Made by a program: the position numbers and the translations under genes | The notes under the pieces: generated by a model | The model's input: only the letters and a program-made list of their open reading frames with translations | Database searches by the model: none | What the model was told of the DNA's origin: nothing | Assembly (NCBI GenBank): GCA_900541785.1 | Contig: UQKY01000049.1 | Coordinates: forward strand, 1 to 16,875 | Source of the DNA: an uncultured Collinsella sp. | GTDB lineage: Bacteria > Actinomycetota > Coriobacteriia > Coriobacteriales > Coriobacteriaceae | Reading direction: 5' to 3' | DNA: 16,875 nucleotides | In this document: piece by piece, positions 7,378 to 13,841 of the stretch | Layout of the letters: each line of letters begins with the position of its first letter | Numbering within the stretch: the first letter of the stretch is position 1

Positions 7378-8814
7378 TTAAAGCTCTAATTCATTCAAAC
7401 GGAGGATTGCCACGATATAGATCTTGAGCGCTTGCTTGAGCTGTTCCTCGTTGGCGCACTCGTTGGGGCCGTGCATCTGGCCGCCCCATGCGGGCAGCTC
7501 CAGGCCGGTTTCCTCGGGGCCAAATGAGACGGCGCGGGCAAAGTTGCGTGCGTACGTGCCACCGCCCATGGCGAAGGGCTCGGCGTGCTTACCCGTAAAC
7601 TCGTTATAAGTGTCAATCAGCGCCTTCACGGCCGGATCGTCAGCAGAGACCGAGAACGGCACCTTGGTACGACCCACGCGATACGTCACACCAAAGCGGC
7701 CCACGAGCGGCTCGAGCTGCTCGCAGATGGTATCGGCGCTCGTGCTGTCGGGGAAACGCACGTCGATGACCTGCTCAATGTGGCCATCCGCCACGCGGAT
7801 GACGCCGGGGTTGCAGGTGAGCGGGCCAAACGCGGGGCTCGTCGCGTCGATACCCAGGCCGCGGCCATAGGCGTCCGCATGCACAAAGGCCAGAAACTTG
7901 ACAAACTCGTGCTCGGCAGGCGTCAGCAGGCGCTCGTCGCGCGCACCAAACGCGTCCTCGGCCTCGCGCAGGTACGTCACGATCAGGCCGACGGCATTGA
8001 TCGTTCCCTCAGGCATCGAGGCATGACCGCCAATGCCGTGGGCGAAAATCTGCGCATGCCCGTTATCGAGTGCCGTAATCTCCAGGCGGTCGGCGTTCTC
8101 AACGGGCGCCGGCAGCTCATCGGCGGCAATCGCAAGCTCGCAGGTAGACTGCGACGGAATGGCGTTGCTCGCCTCGGCACCGCTCCACGACACAATGCGC
8201 CCGCCGTCAATCTTGGAGCTCACAAACGTCGCCCCAAACTGGCCCTTCTCGGCATTGCAGACCGGGAACTCGGCATCGGGTGTAAACAGAAAGTCGGGGT
8301 TTGCATAGTTCTCCAGATAATGGTGAACGTCGGACATGCCCACTTCCTCATCGCAGCCCAGCAGCGCGCGGAAGGTATAGCGCGGCACGATGCCGTGCTT
8401 GAGCAGATAGGCGCCAGCGTAGAGCGACAGCACCGCCGGACCCTTGTCGTCGATCACGCCGCGACCGAGCAGCCAGCCCTCGCGACGCTCCATCGCAAAC
8501 GGGTCGGTGTTCCAACCAGGGCCGGCGGGCACCACGTCCACATGGCAGATGGTCGCAAGCTGCTTGTCGCCGCGGCCAAGGATATCGGCAATGCCCACAT
8601 AGCCCTCGTCGTCGCTCGTCCGGTAGCCGAGCTTCTGCGCGATGCCGAGCGCGCAATCGAGCGCGTCACGGACCGGGCGGCCAAACGGCGCGCCGGGCTC
8701 CGCATCGGCGGAAACTGCCACGGACGGATAACTCACCAGCTGCTCGATATCGGCGACGACATCCTCCCAGACCTCGTCGACATACTCGGTAACGTTCTGC
8801 TCCACCTGATTCAT
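7378..8814 (-). CDS. pepV: M20-family dipeptidase, PepV type
   Basis: A cytoplasmic, two-zinc dipeptidase that splits dipeptides after peptide import. The 478 residues match PepV in length (about 470). Metal and catalytic residues are visible: His91 and Asp93 in CHVDVVPAG, Asp122 in GRGVIDDKGP, the general base Glu156 and ligand Glu157 in CDEEVGM, Asp180 in TPDAEFP, and a C-terminal His in MHGPNEC. The central segment with AHGIGGHASMPEGTINA is the lid domain. GGGTYARNF before the C terminus is also typical. ATG 8814 is chosen over the upstream in-frame extension because it has a strong AAGGAGGT ribosome site. It follows a HAD phosphatase gene by 54 nt on the same strand, possibly one transcript. 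A related Sapep-type peptidase is the main alternative. Confidence 0.92.
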   Translation of the reverse strand: MNQVEQNVTEYVDEVWEDVVADIEQLVSYPSVAVSADAEPGAPFGRPVRDALDCALGIAQKLGYRTSDDEGYVGIADILGRGDKQLATICHVDVVPAGPGWNTDPFAMERREGWLLGRGVIDDKGPAVLSLYAGAYLLKHGIVPRYTFRALLGCDEEVGMSDVHHYLENYANPDFLFTPDAEFPVCNAEKGQFGATFVSSKIDGGRIVSWSGAEASNAIPSQSTCELAIAADELPAPVENADRLEITALDNGHAQIFAHGIGGHASMPEGTINAVGLIVTYLREAEDAFGARDERLLTPAEHEFVKFLAFVHADAYGRGLGIDATSPAFGPLTCNPGVIRVADGHIEQVIDVRFPDSTSADTICEQLEPLVGRFGVTYRVGRTKVPFSVSADDPAVKALIDTYNEFTGKHAEPFAMGGGTYARNFARAVSFGPEETGLELPAWGGQMHGPNECANEEQLKQALKIYIVAILRLNELEL

Positions 8815-8837
8815 GGAGGACCTCCTTACCAATGAGC

Positions 8838-8853
8838 GGCGAGCGTGCCCGCC
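8838..8853 (-). promoter_or_regulatory. GC hairpin in the pepV leader
   Basis: On the minus strand GGCGGGC and GCTCGCC can pair (one G-U) around AC, ending 23 nt before the pepV ATG. It resembles the leader hairpins of pstS, the LOG gene and the SDR gene in core sequence and position. Confidence 0.45.
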
Positions 8854-8868
8854 CCTCACATCACATAC

Positions 8869-9531
8869 TTATATTGCGAAAAGTTTAGCAAGCTCGGCCA
8901 CCGAGTGCACCACCGCATTGGCTTCCGCGGCCTCGTGCTCGCCCGGCGACGCCGCGCCCGAATAGATGCCGATACACGGCACGCCCATCGCGTGCGCACC
9001 CTCCACATCGTTGAAGCGATCGCCGATCATCACGGCATCGTCCGCGGTCGCGCCCAGGGCCGCCAGCGCATCGCGGACCGAATCCGCCTTGGTCTCGCGC
9101 CCTTGCGGCGGGTTCATGCCAATCACGGCTTCGAACTGAGAAAGACCCAGCTCATGCACCATATCGATGCACTTCGCCTCCATGCGAGACGTCGCGACCG
9201 CCATGCGATGCCCCCGCGCGGCAAGGCTGTCGAGCAGCTCGGGGACTCCATCGAACACGGGGTACTCTTCCGGTCCCAGCTCATCAAAAAAGGCACGGTA
9301 CTCGTCGGCCACCACAAGCGACTCCTCGCGCGAGAAGCCGTAAAAGTCGTGGAAGCTCTTCCACAGGGGCGGCCCGATCATGCGGCGCAGGTCACCCATC
9401 TGCGCCTCAGAAAACCCGCGCGCAGCCAGCGTCTTGCGCGTCGAGGTCATCACCGCCCGGCCCGTATCGGCCACCGTGCCATCGAAATCAAACAGCACGA
9501 CCGGCCGCTCGCATAGCTGTAATGCCGCCAT
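8869..9531 (-). CDS. HAD-superfamily (IA) phosphatase, phosphoglycolate-phosphatase-like
   Basis: A 220-residue Mg2+-dependent phosphatase. Motif I is LFDFDGTVADT with nucleophile Asp15 and Asp17; motif II is VATSRM; the conserved Lys lies in GRETKADSVRDAL; motif IV is MIGDRFNDVEGA. The small helical C1 cap follows motif I (residues about 20-85), as in the Gph/PpaX/YjjG group. Substrate is not predictable; related enzymes act on phosphoglycolate, pyrophosphate or nucleotides. ATG 9531 has an AAGGA site six bases upstream; an 11-codon upstream extension lacks one. It is divergent from the degV gene and 54 nt upstream of pepV on the same strand. Confidence 0.9.
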   Translation of the reverse strand: MAALQLCERPVVLFDFDGTVADTGRAVMTSTRKTLAARGFSEAQMGDLRRMIGPPLWKSFHDFYGFSREESLVVADEYRAFFDELGPEEYPVFDGVPELLDSLAARGHRMAVATSRMEAKCIDMVHELGLSQFEAVIGMNPPQGRETKADSVRDALAALGATADDAVMIGDRFNDVEGAHAMGVPCIGIYSGAASPGEHEAAEANAVVHSVAELAKLFAI

Positions 9532-9579
9532 CGATATCCTTCTTCCCCAGTTGGCGATTTCCACACCGACACTTCAAAC

Positions 9580-9595
9580 TGTTGACTATTCAACA
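9580..9595. promoter_or_regulatory. Inverted repeat in the HAD/degV divergent promoter region
   Basis: TGTTGA-CTAT-TCAACA is a perfect 6-bp dyad just upstream of the predicted degV -35 element and downstream of the HAD promoter region. The position suits a regulator controlling both genes. The binding protein is unknown. Confidence 0.35.
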
Positions 9596-9602
9596 ATTAA
9601 AG

Positions 9603-9631
9603 CTGGCAATGTGGAACGACTCTACTATACT
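9603..9631 (+). promoter_or_regulatory. Predicted promoter of the degV gene
   Basis: CTGGCA (9603-9608) and TATACT (9626-9631) are separated by 17 nt, matching the housekeeping consensus at 4/6 and 5/6. The complementary TATAGT on the minus strand, with TTCTGA 17 nt before it, could be the -10 of the divergent HAD gene, so the two promoters may overlap face to face. Confidence 0.5.
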
Positions 9632-9687
9632 TGTCGCACTTTGCTCTCAGAAGGCGGCGCGCAAACGCCCCAACGAAAGGTGCAATT

Positions 9688-10548
9688 ATGTCTTTTGCCA
9701 TCATAACCGACTCCACGTCGGACATCTCCCCCACCCGCGCCCAAGAGCTCGGCATTTACGTGATTCCGCTGCATGTGATTATCGAAGGCGAGGACCTGCT
9801 CGACCAGGTGCAGATCACCGCCGAGGAGTACGTCGCCCGCATGGCAGGCTCCGAGCAGCTACCGCACACCTCGCAGCCGAGCGCCGGTGAGTTCAAGGAG
9901 CTCTTCGATCGCGTGCGCGCCGACGGCCACGACAGCGCCATCTTTATCTCGCTGTGCAGTGAGTGGTCTGCCTGCTACGCCAACGCGTGCCAGGTTGCCG
10001 ATACCCACGAGCTCGACGTGCGCTGCATCGATTCGCGCACCGGCTCGGGCGCCGAGGGCCTGCTGGTGGAGTACGCGCTCGCCATGCGCGAGGACGGCCG
10101 CAGCCTGGACGAGACCGAGGCGCAGATCCGCGCGACGCTGCCCGACGCCCACCTGCTGCTGATTCCCCGAACGCTCGAGAACCTGGTCAAGAACGGCCGC
10201 GCGCCCAAGCTCGCTGGCCAGCTGACGCAGATGCTCAACATCCGCCTGGCCGTTTCGCCGGAGTGGAAATCGGGCGAGATCAAGGCCATCAAAAAGGGCC
10301 GCGGCGCCAAGCGCATCGTCGCCAACACCATGGCCGTTTGCCTCGCATTTTTGGCAGAACACCCGGGTTCAAGCGTGCGCGTGCTCACAACCGGCGCCGC
10401 CGAGGAGCAGGAGCTCGTCAACCAAGCGCTCGCAGGCCAGGACTACGTAGACGCCGGCACCGGCCCCATCGGCTGCACCATCGCAACCCACGTAGGCGTC
10501 GACGCCATCGCCATCAGCTACTGCCCCCGCTACCAGCCAACTCGCTAG
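9688..10548 (+). CDS. DegV-family fatty-acid-binding protein (FakB-like)
   Basis: A 286-residue cytoplasmic protein that, by family, holds a fatty acid and presents it to the kinase FakA for phosphorylation and entry into phospholipid synthesis. Family features: ITDSTSDIS (residues 5-13), TSQPSAGEF (61-69), DSRTGSGAEG (115-124), and near the C terminus VDAGTGPIGCTIATHVGVDA, which corresponds to the phosphate-site loop and the end of the DegV fold. The usual ISSxLSGTY segment reads ISLCSEWSACY, a divergent lipid-pocket sequence. ATG 9688 is preceded by GAAAGG; a TTG 57 nt upstream is in frame but lies in the promoter. No fakA partner is in the window. It stands alone on the plus strand and ends at family A hairpin copy 2. 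Confidence 0.9.
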   Translation: MSFAIITDSTSDISPTRAQELGIYVIPLHVIIEGEDLLDQVQITAEEYVARMAGSEQLPHTSQPSAGEFKELFDRVRADGHDSAIFISLCSEWSACYANACQVADTHELDVRCIDSRTGSGAEGLLVEYALAMREDGRSLDETEAQIRATLPDAHLLLIPRTLENLVKNGRAPKLAGQLTQMLNIRLAVSPEWKSGEIKAIKKGRGAKRIVANTMAVCLAFLAEHPGSSVRVLTTGAAEEQELVNQALAGQDYVDAGTGPIGCTIATHVGVDAIAISYCPRYQPTR

Positions 10549-10561
10549 GGACGCCCACATC

Positions 10562-10628
10562 AGTTGCGGTGAAATAGGGACTGTTTTTGGCTTATCAGCC
10601 GCAAATCAATCCCTATTCCACCGCAACT
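10562..10628. repeat. Family A palindromic hairpin, copy 2
   Basis: Arms of 19 bp (AGTTGCGGTGAAATAGGGA) pair at 18 positions, with the same A-C mismatch as copy 1. Compared with copy 1, the three inner base pairs TTC:GAA are replaced by GGA:TCC, a compensatory change. A small GGCT-TATC-AGCC hairpin is at the centre. It lies exactly midway between convergent genes, 13 nt from the degV stop and 13 nt from the toxin stop. No T tract on either side. Confidence 0.9.
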
Positions 10629-10641
10629 TAGAAATCGGCGA

Positions 10642-10950
10642 TCAGCCCAGCGGACCCTGGAACAGCTCCTCATGCGAGCCCATTCTGACCAGCCGGATCA
10701 CAGGATTAGTCTTATGCGGCAAGTAGAGAACGACCACATCGACCAAGCCATCGGATAGGTGGAAATCGATGTGGCCGTTATAGTTTCCGCCCGGGTTTGA
10801 AAGCTCATGGGCGCCATATTCCGCGGGAAGCGAGCCGTGAGCTGCAAGCTCTGCGACTGCCGCCTTAAACTCGGTTTTTAGTTGCGGATGGATGCGCATC
10901 GTCCGTTTGTAATCCGCCTTAAACTGAGCCTCGACTTTAATCTCGAACAT
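10642..10950 (-). CDS. RelE/ParE-superfamily toxin, YafQ-like
   Basis: A 102-residue protein of the YafQ branch of RelE-type mRNA interferases, which cleave mRNA at the ribosome. Visible family elements: an N-terminal basic helix (QFKADYKRTMRIHPQL), a conserved region with YGAHEL and YNGHIDFHL, a core strand VDVVVLYL, and the C-terminal RMGSHEELF. His48, His60 and His93 are at positions comparable to the His residues needed in E. coli YafQ; the central region is divergent. It begins 2 nt after the stop of the antitoxin gene with a GAGGAC ribosome site overlapping that stop, the usual antitoxin-first arrangement. Activity cannot be judged from sequence alone. Confidence 0.85.
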   Translation of the reverse strand: MFEIKVEAQFKADYKRTMRIHPQLKTEFKAAVAELAAHGSLPAEYGAHELSNPGGNYNGHIDFHLSDGLVDVVVLYLPHKTNPVIRLVRMGSHEELFQGPLG

Positions 10951-10952
10951 CG

Positions 10953-11252
10953 CTAGTCCTCATCGAGGAATGATATGAGCTCATCAGCGTTATTGAATGA
11001 CGGGCTGTCGTCTGGCAGAATCCCCAACTCATGAGCCTCGGCAATCACCATGGCGCGTCTCGTCGCCTCGTTGGGCACCTCCGCCCTTCCTACGATCTCA
11101 AAAGGAATCTTTCGTTGATTTACCAGCTGTCGAACAGCAAGGTTGAGATACGAATTGAGACTCAGGCCAACCGTATCCAAGAACTCAGTCGCCTGTTCCT
11201 TGAGCCCTTCTTCGATGCGAACCGTCGTAGGCTTAACCGTTGCAGTAGACAT
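10953..11252 (-). CDS. RelB/DinJ-family antitoxin
   Basis: A 99-residue antitoxin partner of the downstream toxin. Residues about 6-48 form a ribbon-helix-helix domain (TTVRIEEGLKEQATEFLDTVGLSLNSYL..), which dimerises and binds operator DNA. The acidic C-terminal half, ending in NADELISFLDED, would wrap and neutralise the basic toxin. ATG 11252 is chosen for its GAGGAGGT ribosome site; the in-frame extension upstream runs through the operator region. Two palindromes upstream fit autoregulation by the RelB dimer or the RelB-toxin complex. Confidence 0.88.
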   Translation of the reverse strand: MSTATVKPTTVRIEEGLKEQATEFLDTVGLSLNSYLNLAVRQLVNQRKIPFEIVGRAEVPNEATRRAMVIAEAHELGILPDDSPSFNNADELISFLDED

Positions 11253-11285
11253 ACGCGACCTCCTCGCCCTCGTCTTTTGCATCAG

Positions 11286-11298
11286 TATACCCAGTATA
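11286..11298. promoter_or_regulatory. Toxin-antitoxin operator, proximal palindrome over the -10 region
   Basis: TATAC-CCA-GTATA is a perfect 5-bp dyad. On the minus strand it contains two TATACT elements, each a good -10 hexamer, so protein bound here would block the antitoxin promoter. No clear -35 was found. Confidence 0.45.
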
Positions 11299-11301
11299 GA
11301 T

Positions 11302-11333
11302 GGCAGACTGATGTTAAATAGCATCAATCTGCC
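11302..11333. promoter_or_regulatory. Toxin-antitoxin operator, distal 32-bp palindrome
   Basis: Arms GGCAGACTGATG (11302-11313) and CATCAATCTGCC (11322-11333) pair at 11 of 12 positions plus one wobble around 8 nt. It lies in the expected -35/upstream region of the antitoxin gene and 33 nt after the LOG stop. A ribbon-helix-helix operator is the favoured reading. It could also act as a weak terminator for the LOG gene, but no T tract follows. Confidence 0.5.
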
Positions 11334-11366
11334 GTTCTCATTACTACAACAACAGGCACGCTCGCC

Positions 11367-12125
11367 CTACATCAGCCCACTCAGGGCAATGTCGACGGCT
11401 TCGTTGAGGTCGTCGGTGATGTGTACGAGCTCGGGATCGAGCGGGCTGATCATACCGGCATCCATCACCGGGCCGTTGAGCCAGTCGAATAGGCCCTGCC
11501 AGTACTCGGTACCCACCAGCACAAGCGGCATGCGCTTGACCTTGTGCGTCTGCACCAGCGTGAGTACCTCGAACATCTCGTCGAGCGTGCCAAAACCACC
11601 GGGAAACACGATGGCGCCCGAGCTGTATTTGACGAACATGGTCTTGCGCACAAAGAAGTAGCGGAAATCCATACCCAAGTTCACGTATTTGTTGAGCCCC
11701 TGCTCGTGCGGAAGCTCGATACCCAATCCGACCGACTTGCCGTTGGCGCTCGCCGCTCCCCTGTTGGCCGCCTCCATGATGCCAGGGCCGCCGCCGGTGA
11801 TGACCGCCACGCCGCGCTGGGCGATTTTGCGGCCGACCGTGCGCGCCGCCTTGTAGAGCGGATCGGTCTTGGGCGTGCGGGCACTGCCGAAGATGGTCAC
11901 TGCAGGACCAAGCTCGGCAAGCGCGCCAAAGCCATCGACGAACTCTGCCTGAATGCGCAGCACGCGCCAGGGGTCGGCGTGCAACCAGTCGGTCGAATCC
12001 TCGGGCGCCAGCAGGTTGGCGTAGGTGTTGTCCTTAGGAATCATGGGGCCGCGCATGACCACGGGGCCGCGGCGGTACGTCTCGTCGTAGGCAGGCTCGC
12101 CCTCGACATTCTCGTTCTTAATCAT
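11367..12125 (-). CDS. LOG-family protein (nucleotide 5'-monophosphate nucleosidase-like)
   Basis: A 252-residue Rossmann-fold protein of the LOG/YgdH (TIGR00730-like) family, whose members release the base from nucleoside 5'-monophosphates, including cytokinin precursors in plants and purine or pyrimidine nucleotides in bacteria. Signature motifs are intact: GGGPGIMEAAN (111-121), an Arg-Lys pair in FVRKTMF (160-161), and PGGFGTLDE (175-183) with the catalytic Glu. The first ~55 residues are a polar extension before the fold. ATG 12125 has TAGGAG just upstream; the extension to 12194 would run through the terminator hairpin. It lies 133 nt after tgt on the same strand, with a strong hairpin between them. 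The exact substrate is not predictable. Confidence 0.9.
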   Translation of the reverse strand: MIKNENVEGEPAYDETYRRGPVVMRGPMIPKDNTYANLLAPEDSTDWLHADPWRVLRIQAEFVDGFGALAELGPAVTIFGSARTPKTDPLYKAARTVGRKIAQRGVAVITGGGPGIMEAANRGAASANGKSVGLGIELPHEQGLNKYVNLGMDFRYFFVRKTMFVKYSSGAIVFPGGFGTLDEMFEVLTLVQTHKVKRMPLVLVGTEYWQGLFDWLNGPVMDAGMISPLDPELVHITDDLNEAVDIALSGLM

Positions 12126-12138
12126 GGGTACTCCTATC

Positions 12139-12186
12139 GAAAATAGAAACGGGCGGGGTCGACGCCATGCGTCAAACACCCGCCCG
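12139..12186 (-). terminator. Intrinsic terminator of tgt, also in the LOG-gene leader
   Basis: On the minus strand CGGGCGGG (12179-12186) pairs perfectly with CCCGCCCG (12150-12157), with an inner GACGC/GCGTC stem, followed by TTTCTATTTTCG. It begins 72 nt after the tgt stop and ends 24 nt before the LOG ATG. Because there is little room for a LOG promoter downstream of it, it may also be a read-through or attenuation point. Its GGCGGG core and distance match the leader hairpins of pstS, pepV and the SDR gene. Confidence 0.75.
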
Positions 12187-12258
12187 AACATCAACTATTC
12201 GGTATGGTACCCACGATGCATCAAGCGCTTGCAAGGCATCGGTCAGCGGTCGCGGCTC

Positions 12259-13398
12259 TTAGTAGTCCACCGCCGCAGGACTGTTCATCCAGTCGCTCAC
12301 AAACGCGCCGTAGCAGCCTTCAATAATGGCCTGGCGGGCACGCTGCATAAGGTTGAGCAGGTAGTAGATGTTGTGCATCGACAGCAGAATACCGCCGAGC
12401 ATCTCCTTCTGCGTGACCATGTGACGGATGAGCGCGCGGCTGTAGCCGCCCGTGCACACCGGGCAGGTGCAGGTGGGGTCGATGGGGCCGTCGTCGTGCG
12501 CAAAGCGCGCATTGCGGAAGTTAAGGCGACCTTCACTGGAGAACGCCGTACCCATGCGGCCGGTGCGCGTCGGCAGCACGCAGTCGAACATGTCGATGCC
12601 CACGCCAACGCCGCGCACGAGCGTGGTAGGGTTGCCAACGCCCATGAGGTAGCGCGGCTTGTGCTTGGGCATGTATTCGGAAACCAGCGGCGCCAGCGTC
12701 TCGAACATGGTCTCGTGGTCCTCGCCCACCGAGTAGCCGCCGATGCCGTAGCCGGGGAAGTCGCCGCACTCCTCCAGGTGGCGCAGCGAGCGCAGGCGCA
12801 GGTCCAGATGCATGCCGCCCTGAACGATGCCAAAGAGCGCCTGGTCATCACGGGTGTGGGCCTTATAACAGCGCTCGGCCCACATGCTCGACAGCTCCAC
12901 GGCGCGCTCGACGTAGGCGCGCGTGGCGGGATAGCCGGGGCACTGATCGAGCTGCATGCAGATGTCGGAGCCGAGCTTCATGGCAATTTCCATGTTGTCC
13001 TCGGGCGTCCAGAACACGTGGCGGCCGTCGTAATCGTTGACGATAAAGCGCACGCCCTCGTCGGTGAGCTTGACGGCGTCGTTGTGGCTGAACACCTGGA
13101 AGCCGCCCGAGTCGGTAAGAATGGGGCCGTGCCAGTTCATAAACTTGTGCAGTCCGCCCAGCTCGGCGATGGTGTCCTCGCCGGGACGCATGGACAGGTG
13201 GTAGGTGTTGGCGAGCACGATCTGCGCACCGAGCTGCTTAACGGTCTCGGTGGGGATGCCCTTGACGTTTGCCTTAGTGCCCACAGGCATAAAGATCGGT
13301 GTCTCGATGTCGCCGTGCGGGGTATGCAGCACGCCGGCGCGCGCGTGCGTCGTCGGATCCTCGGCGATTAGGTCGAATTTAAAGAGATTCTGGTCCAT
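12259..13398 (-). CDS. tgt: tRNA-guanine transglycosylase (queuine tRNA-ribosyltransferase)
   Basis: Exchanges guanine-34 of GU(N) anticodon tRNAs for preQ1 on the way to queuosine. The 379 residues match bacterial Tgt in length. Visible: the TIM-barrel active-site Asp96 in LTDSGGFQVF, substrate-pocket segments LFGIVQGG and YLMGVGNP, the nucleophile Asp272 in DMFDCVLPTR, and the zinc site Cys310, Cys312, Cys315 and His342 (TCTCPVCTGGYS and SMHN). ATG 13398 has AAGGAG eight bases upstream. No queA or preQ1-synthesis gene is next to it here, so the queuosine route must be completed elsewhere or the base salvaged. A promoter with a perfect -10 lies just upstream and an intrinsic terminator downstream, so it can be a single-gene transcript. 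Confidence 0.96.
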   Translation of the reverse strand: MDQNLFKFDLIAEDPTTHARAGVLHTPHGDIETPIFMPVGTKANVKGIPTETVKQLGAQIVLANTYHLSMRPGEDTIAELGGLHKFMNWHGPILTDSGGFQVFSHNDAVKLTDEGVRFIVNDYDGRHVFWTPEDNMEIAMKLGSDICMQLDQCPGYPATRAYVERAVELSSMWAERCYKAHTRDDQALFGIVQGGMHLDLRLRSLRHLEECGDFPGYGIGGYSVGEDHETMFETLAPLVSEYMPKHKPRYLMGVGNPTTLVRGVGVGIDMFDCVLPTRTGRMGTAFSSEGRLNFRNARFAHDDGPIDPTCTCPVCTGGYSRALIRHMVTQKEMLGGILLSMHNIYYLLNLMQRARQAIIEGCYGAFVSDWMNSPAAVDY

Positions 13399-13435
13399 AA
13401 ACTGGAACTCCTTGATTGCGGTTCATACGCAGACC

Positions 13436-13441
13436 ATTATA
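13436..13441 (-). promoter_or_regulatory. Promoter -10 element of tgt
   Basis: TATAAT on the minus strand is a perfect -10, giving a start of transcription about 30 nt before the tgt ATG. The -35 region (CGGTGC at 17-nt spacing) is poor, so an activator or a tolerant sigma factor may be used. A CGGG-TTG-CCCG dyad lies immediately upstream. Confidence 0.5.
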
Positions 13442-13492
13442 CGGGCAACCCGCAAGAAGCACCGACTCGACAGAAACTGGCGCAAAGGGGTC

Positions 13493-13653
13493 ATAGTCAT
13501 TGGGGATGTTCTTAAATGACTAGTCGTCGGGGACAGTCTTCAGCGCCATCTTGCAAAGGAGTGTCCCAATCTGCCGGCACTCAGGGACTGTCCCCAAGTG
13601 CCGGCAAGAGTGTCCCTTTCGACTAGTCATTTAAGAGCGTCCCCAACGACTAC
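13493..13653. repeat. Family B composite inverted repeat (161 bp)
   Basis: The outer arms 13493-13525 and 13621-13653 match at 29 of 33 positions as inverted repeats; each carries TTGGGGA, TCTTAAATGA and an inner GACTAGTC. Pairing continues inward for about 12 nt (GGGGACAGTCTT against AAGAGTGTCCC). The centre holds another palindrome (13572-13606). The arms recur as the compact palindrome 16812-16867. The structure resembles a REPIN or MITE-like element; it has no open reading frame. It fills the gap between the tgt promoter and the SDR terminator region. Confidence 0.85.
13572..13606. repeat. GTCCCC/GCCGGCAC palindrome, copy 2, nested in family B
   Basis: TGCCGGCACT (13572-13581) and AGTGCCGGCA (13597-13606) are perfect 10-bp inverted arms; the loop contains GGGAC-T-GTCCC, itself a palindrome. 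Together with flanking AAGGAGTGTCCC at 13556 it aligns with 527-574. Confidence 0.8.
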
Positions 13654-13700
13654 TTTTCGTCAGCAACGCAAACGCCGATGCCCTGGCAACGCCAGCGAGC

Positions 13701-13796
13701 GGTCGCCAGGGCGAACAAATTGGCATGAAAAGAGGGCGGCATAGACCTTCTGGTCATGCCGCCCTCTTTGAATGACAAGTTGTCGCCCTGGTGACC
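13701..13796. repeat. Outer inverted repeat around the SDR terminator
   Basis: GGTCGCCAGGGCGAACAA (13701-13718) is complementary to TTGTCGCCCTGGTGACC (13780-13796) apart from one base change and one insertion, enclosing the terminator hairpin. A further GCCCTGGC at 13680-13687 can compete for pairing with GCCAGGGC at 13705-13712, so alternative folds exist. Confidence 0.6.
13728..13766 (-). terminator. Terminator hairpin downstream of the SDR gene
   Basis: GAGGGCGGCAT (13732-13742) and ATGCCGCCCTC (13756-13766) are perfect 11-bp arms, with an inner GACC/GGTC pair. On the minus strand TTTT follows; on the plus strand TTT follows. It is the likely end of the SDR transcript and may work in both directions, although no plus-strand gene ends here. 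Confidence 0.75.
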
Positions 13797-13811
13797 GCGC
13801 AGCGTCGGCCC

Positions 13812-13839
13812 GTTACGGCGTTTGGTAAAACGCCGTAAC
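13812..13839 (-). other. Perfect hairpin directly after the SDR stop codon
   Basis: GTTACGGCGTTT and AAACGCCGTAAC form a perfect 12-bp stem with a 4-nt loop, starting 2 nt after the SDR stop. No T tract follows, so it is more like a 3'-end protecting stem or part of a tandem terminator with 13728-13766. Confidence 0.65.
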
Positions 13840-13841
13840 TC

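Noticed and set aside
9631..9687. TTG start for degV at 9631
   Set aside because: It overlaps the predicted -10 element and lacks a ribosome site; the ATG at 9688 has GAAAGG and starts directly on the conserved family N terminus.
10642..11252. Defence island or prophage around the toxin-antitoxin pair
   Set aside because: Neighbours are housekeeping genes (degV, LOG, tgt); no integrase, phage or restriction gene and no attachment-site repeats were seen.
13399..13841. A hidden small gene in the 443-bp gap
   Set aside because: The stretch is almost entirely accounted for by the tgt promoter, the family B element and the terminator stems; no open frame with a ribosome site and plausible protein was found.
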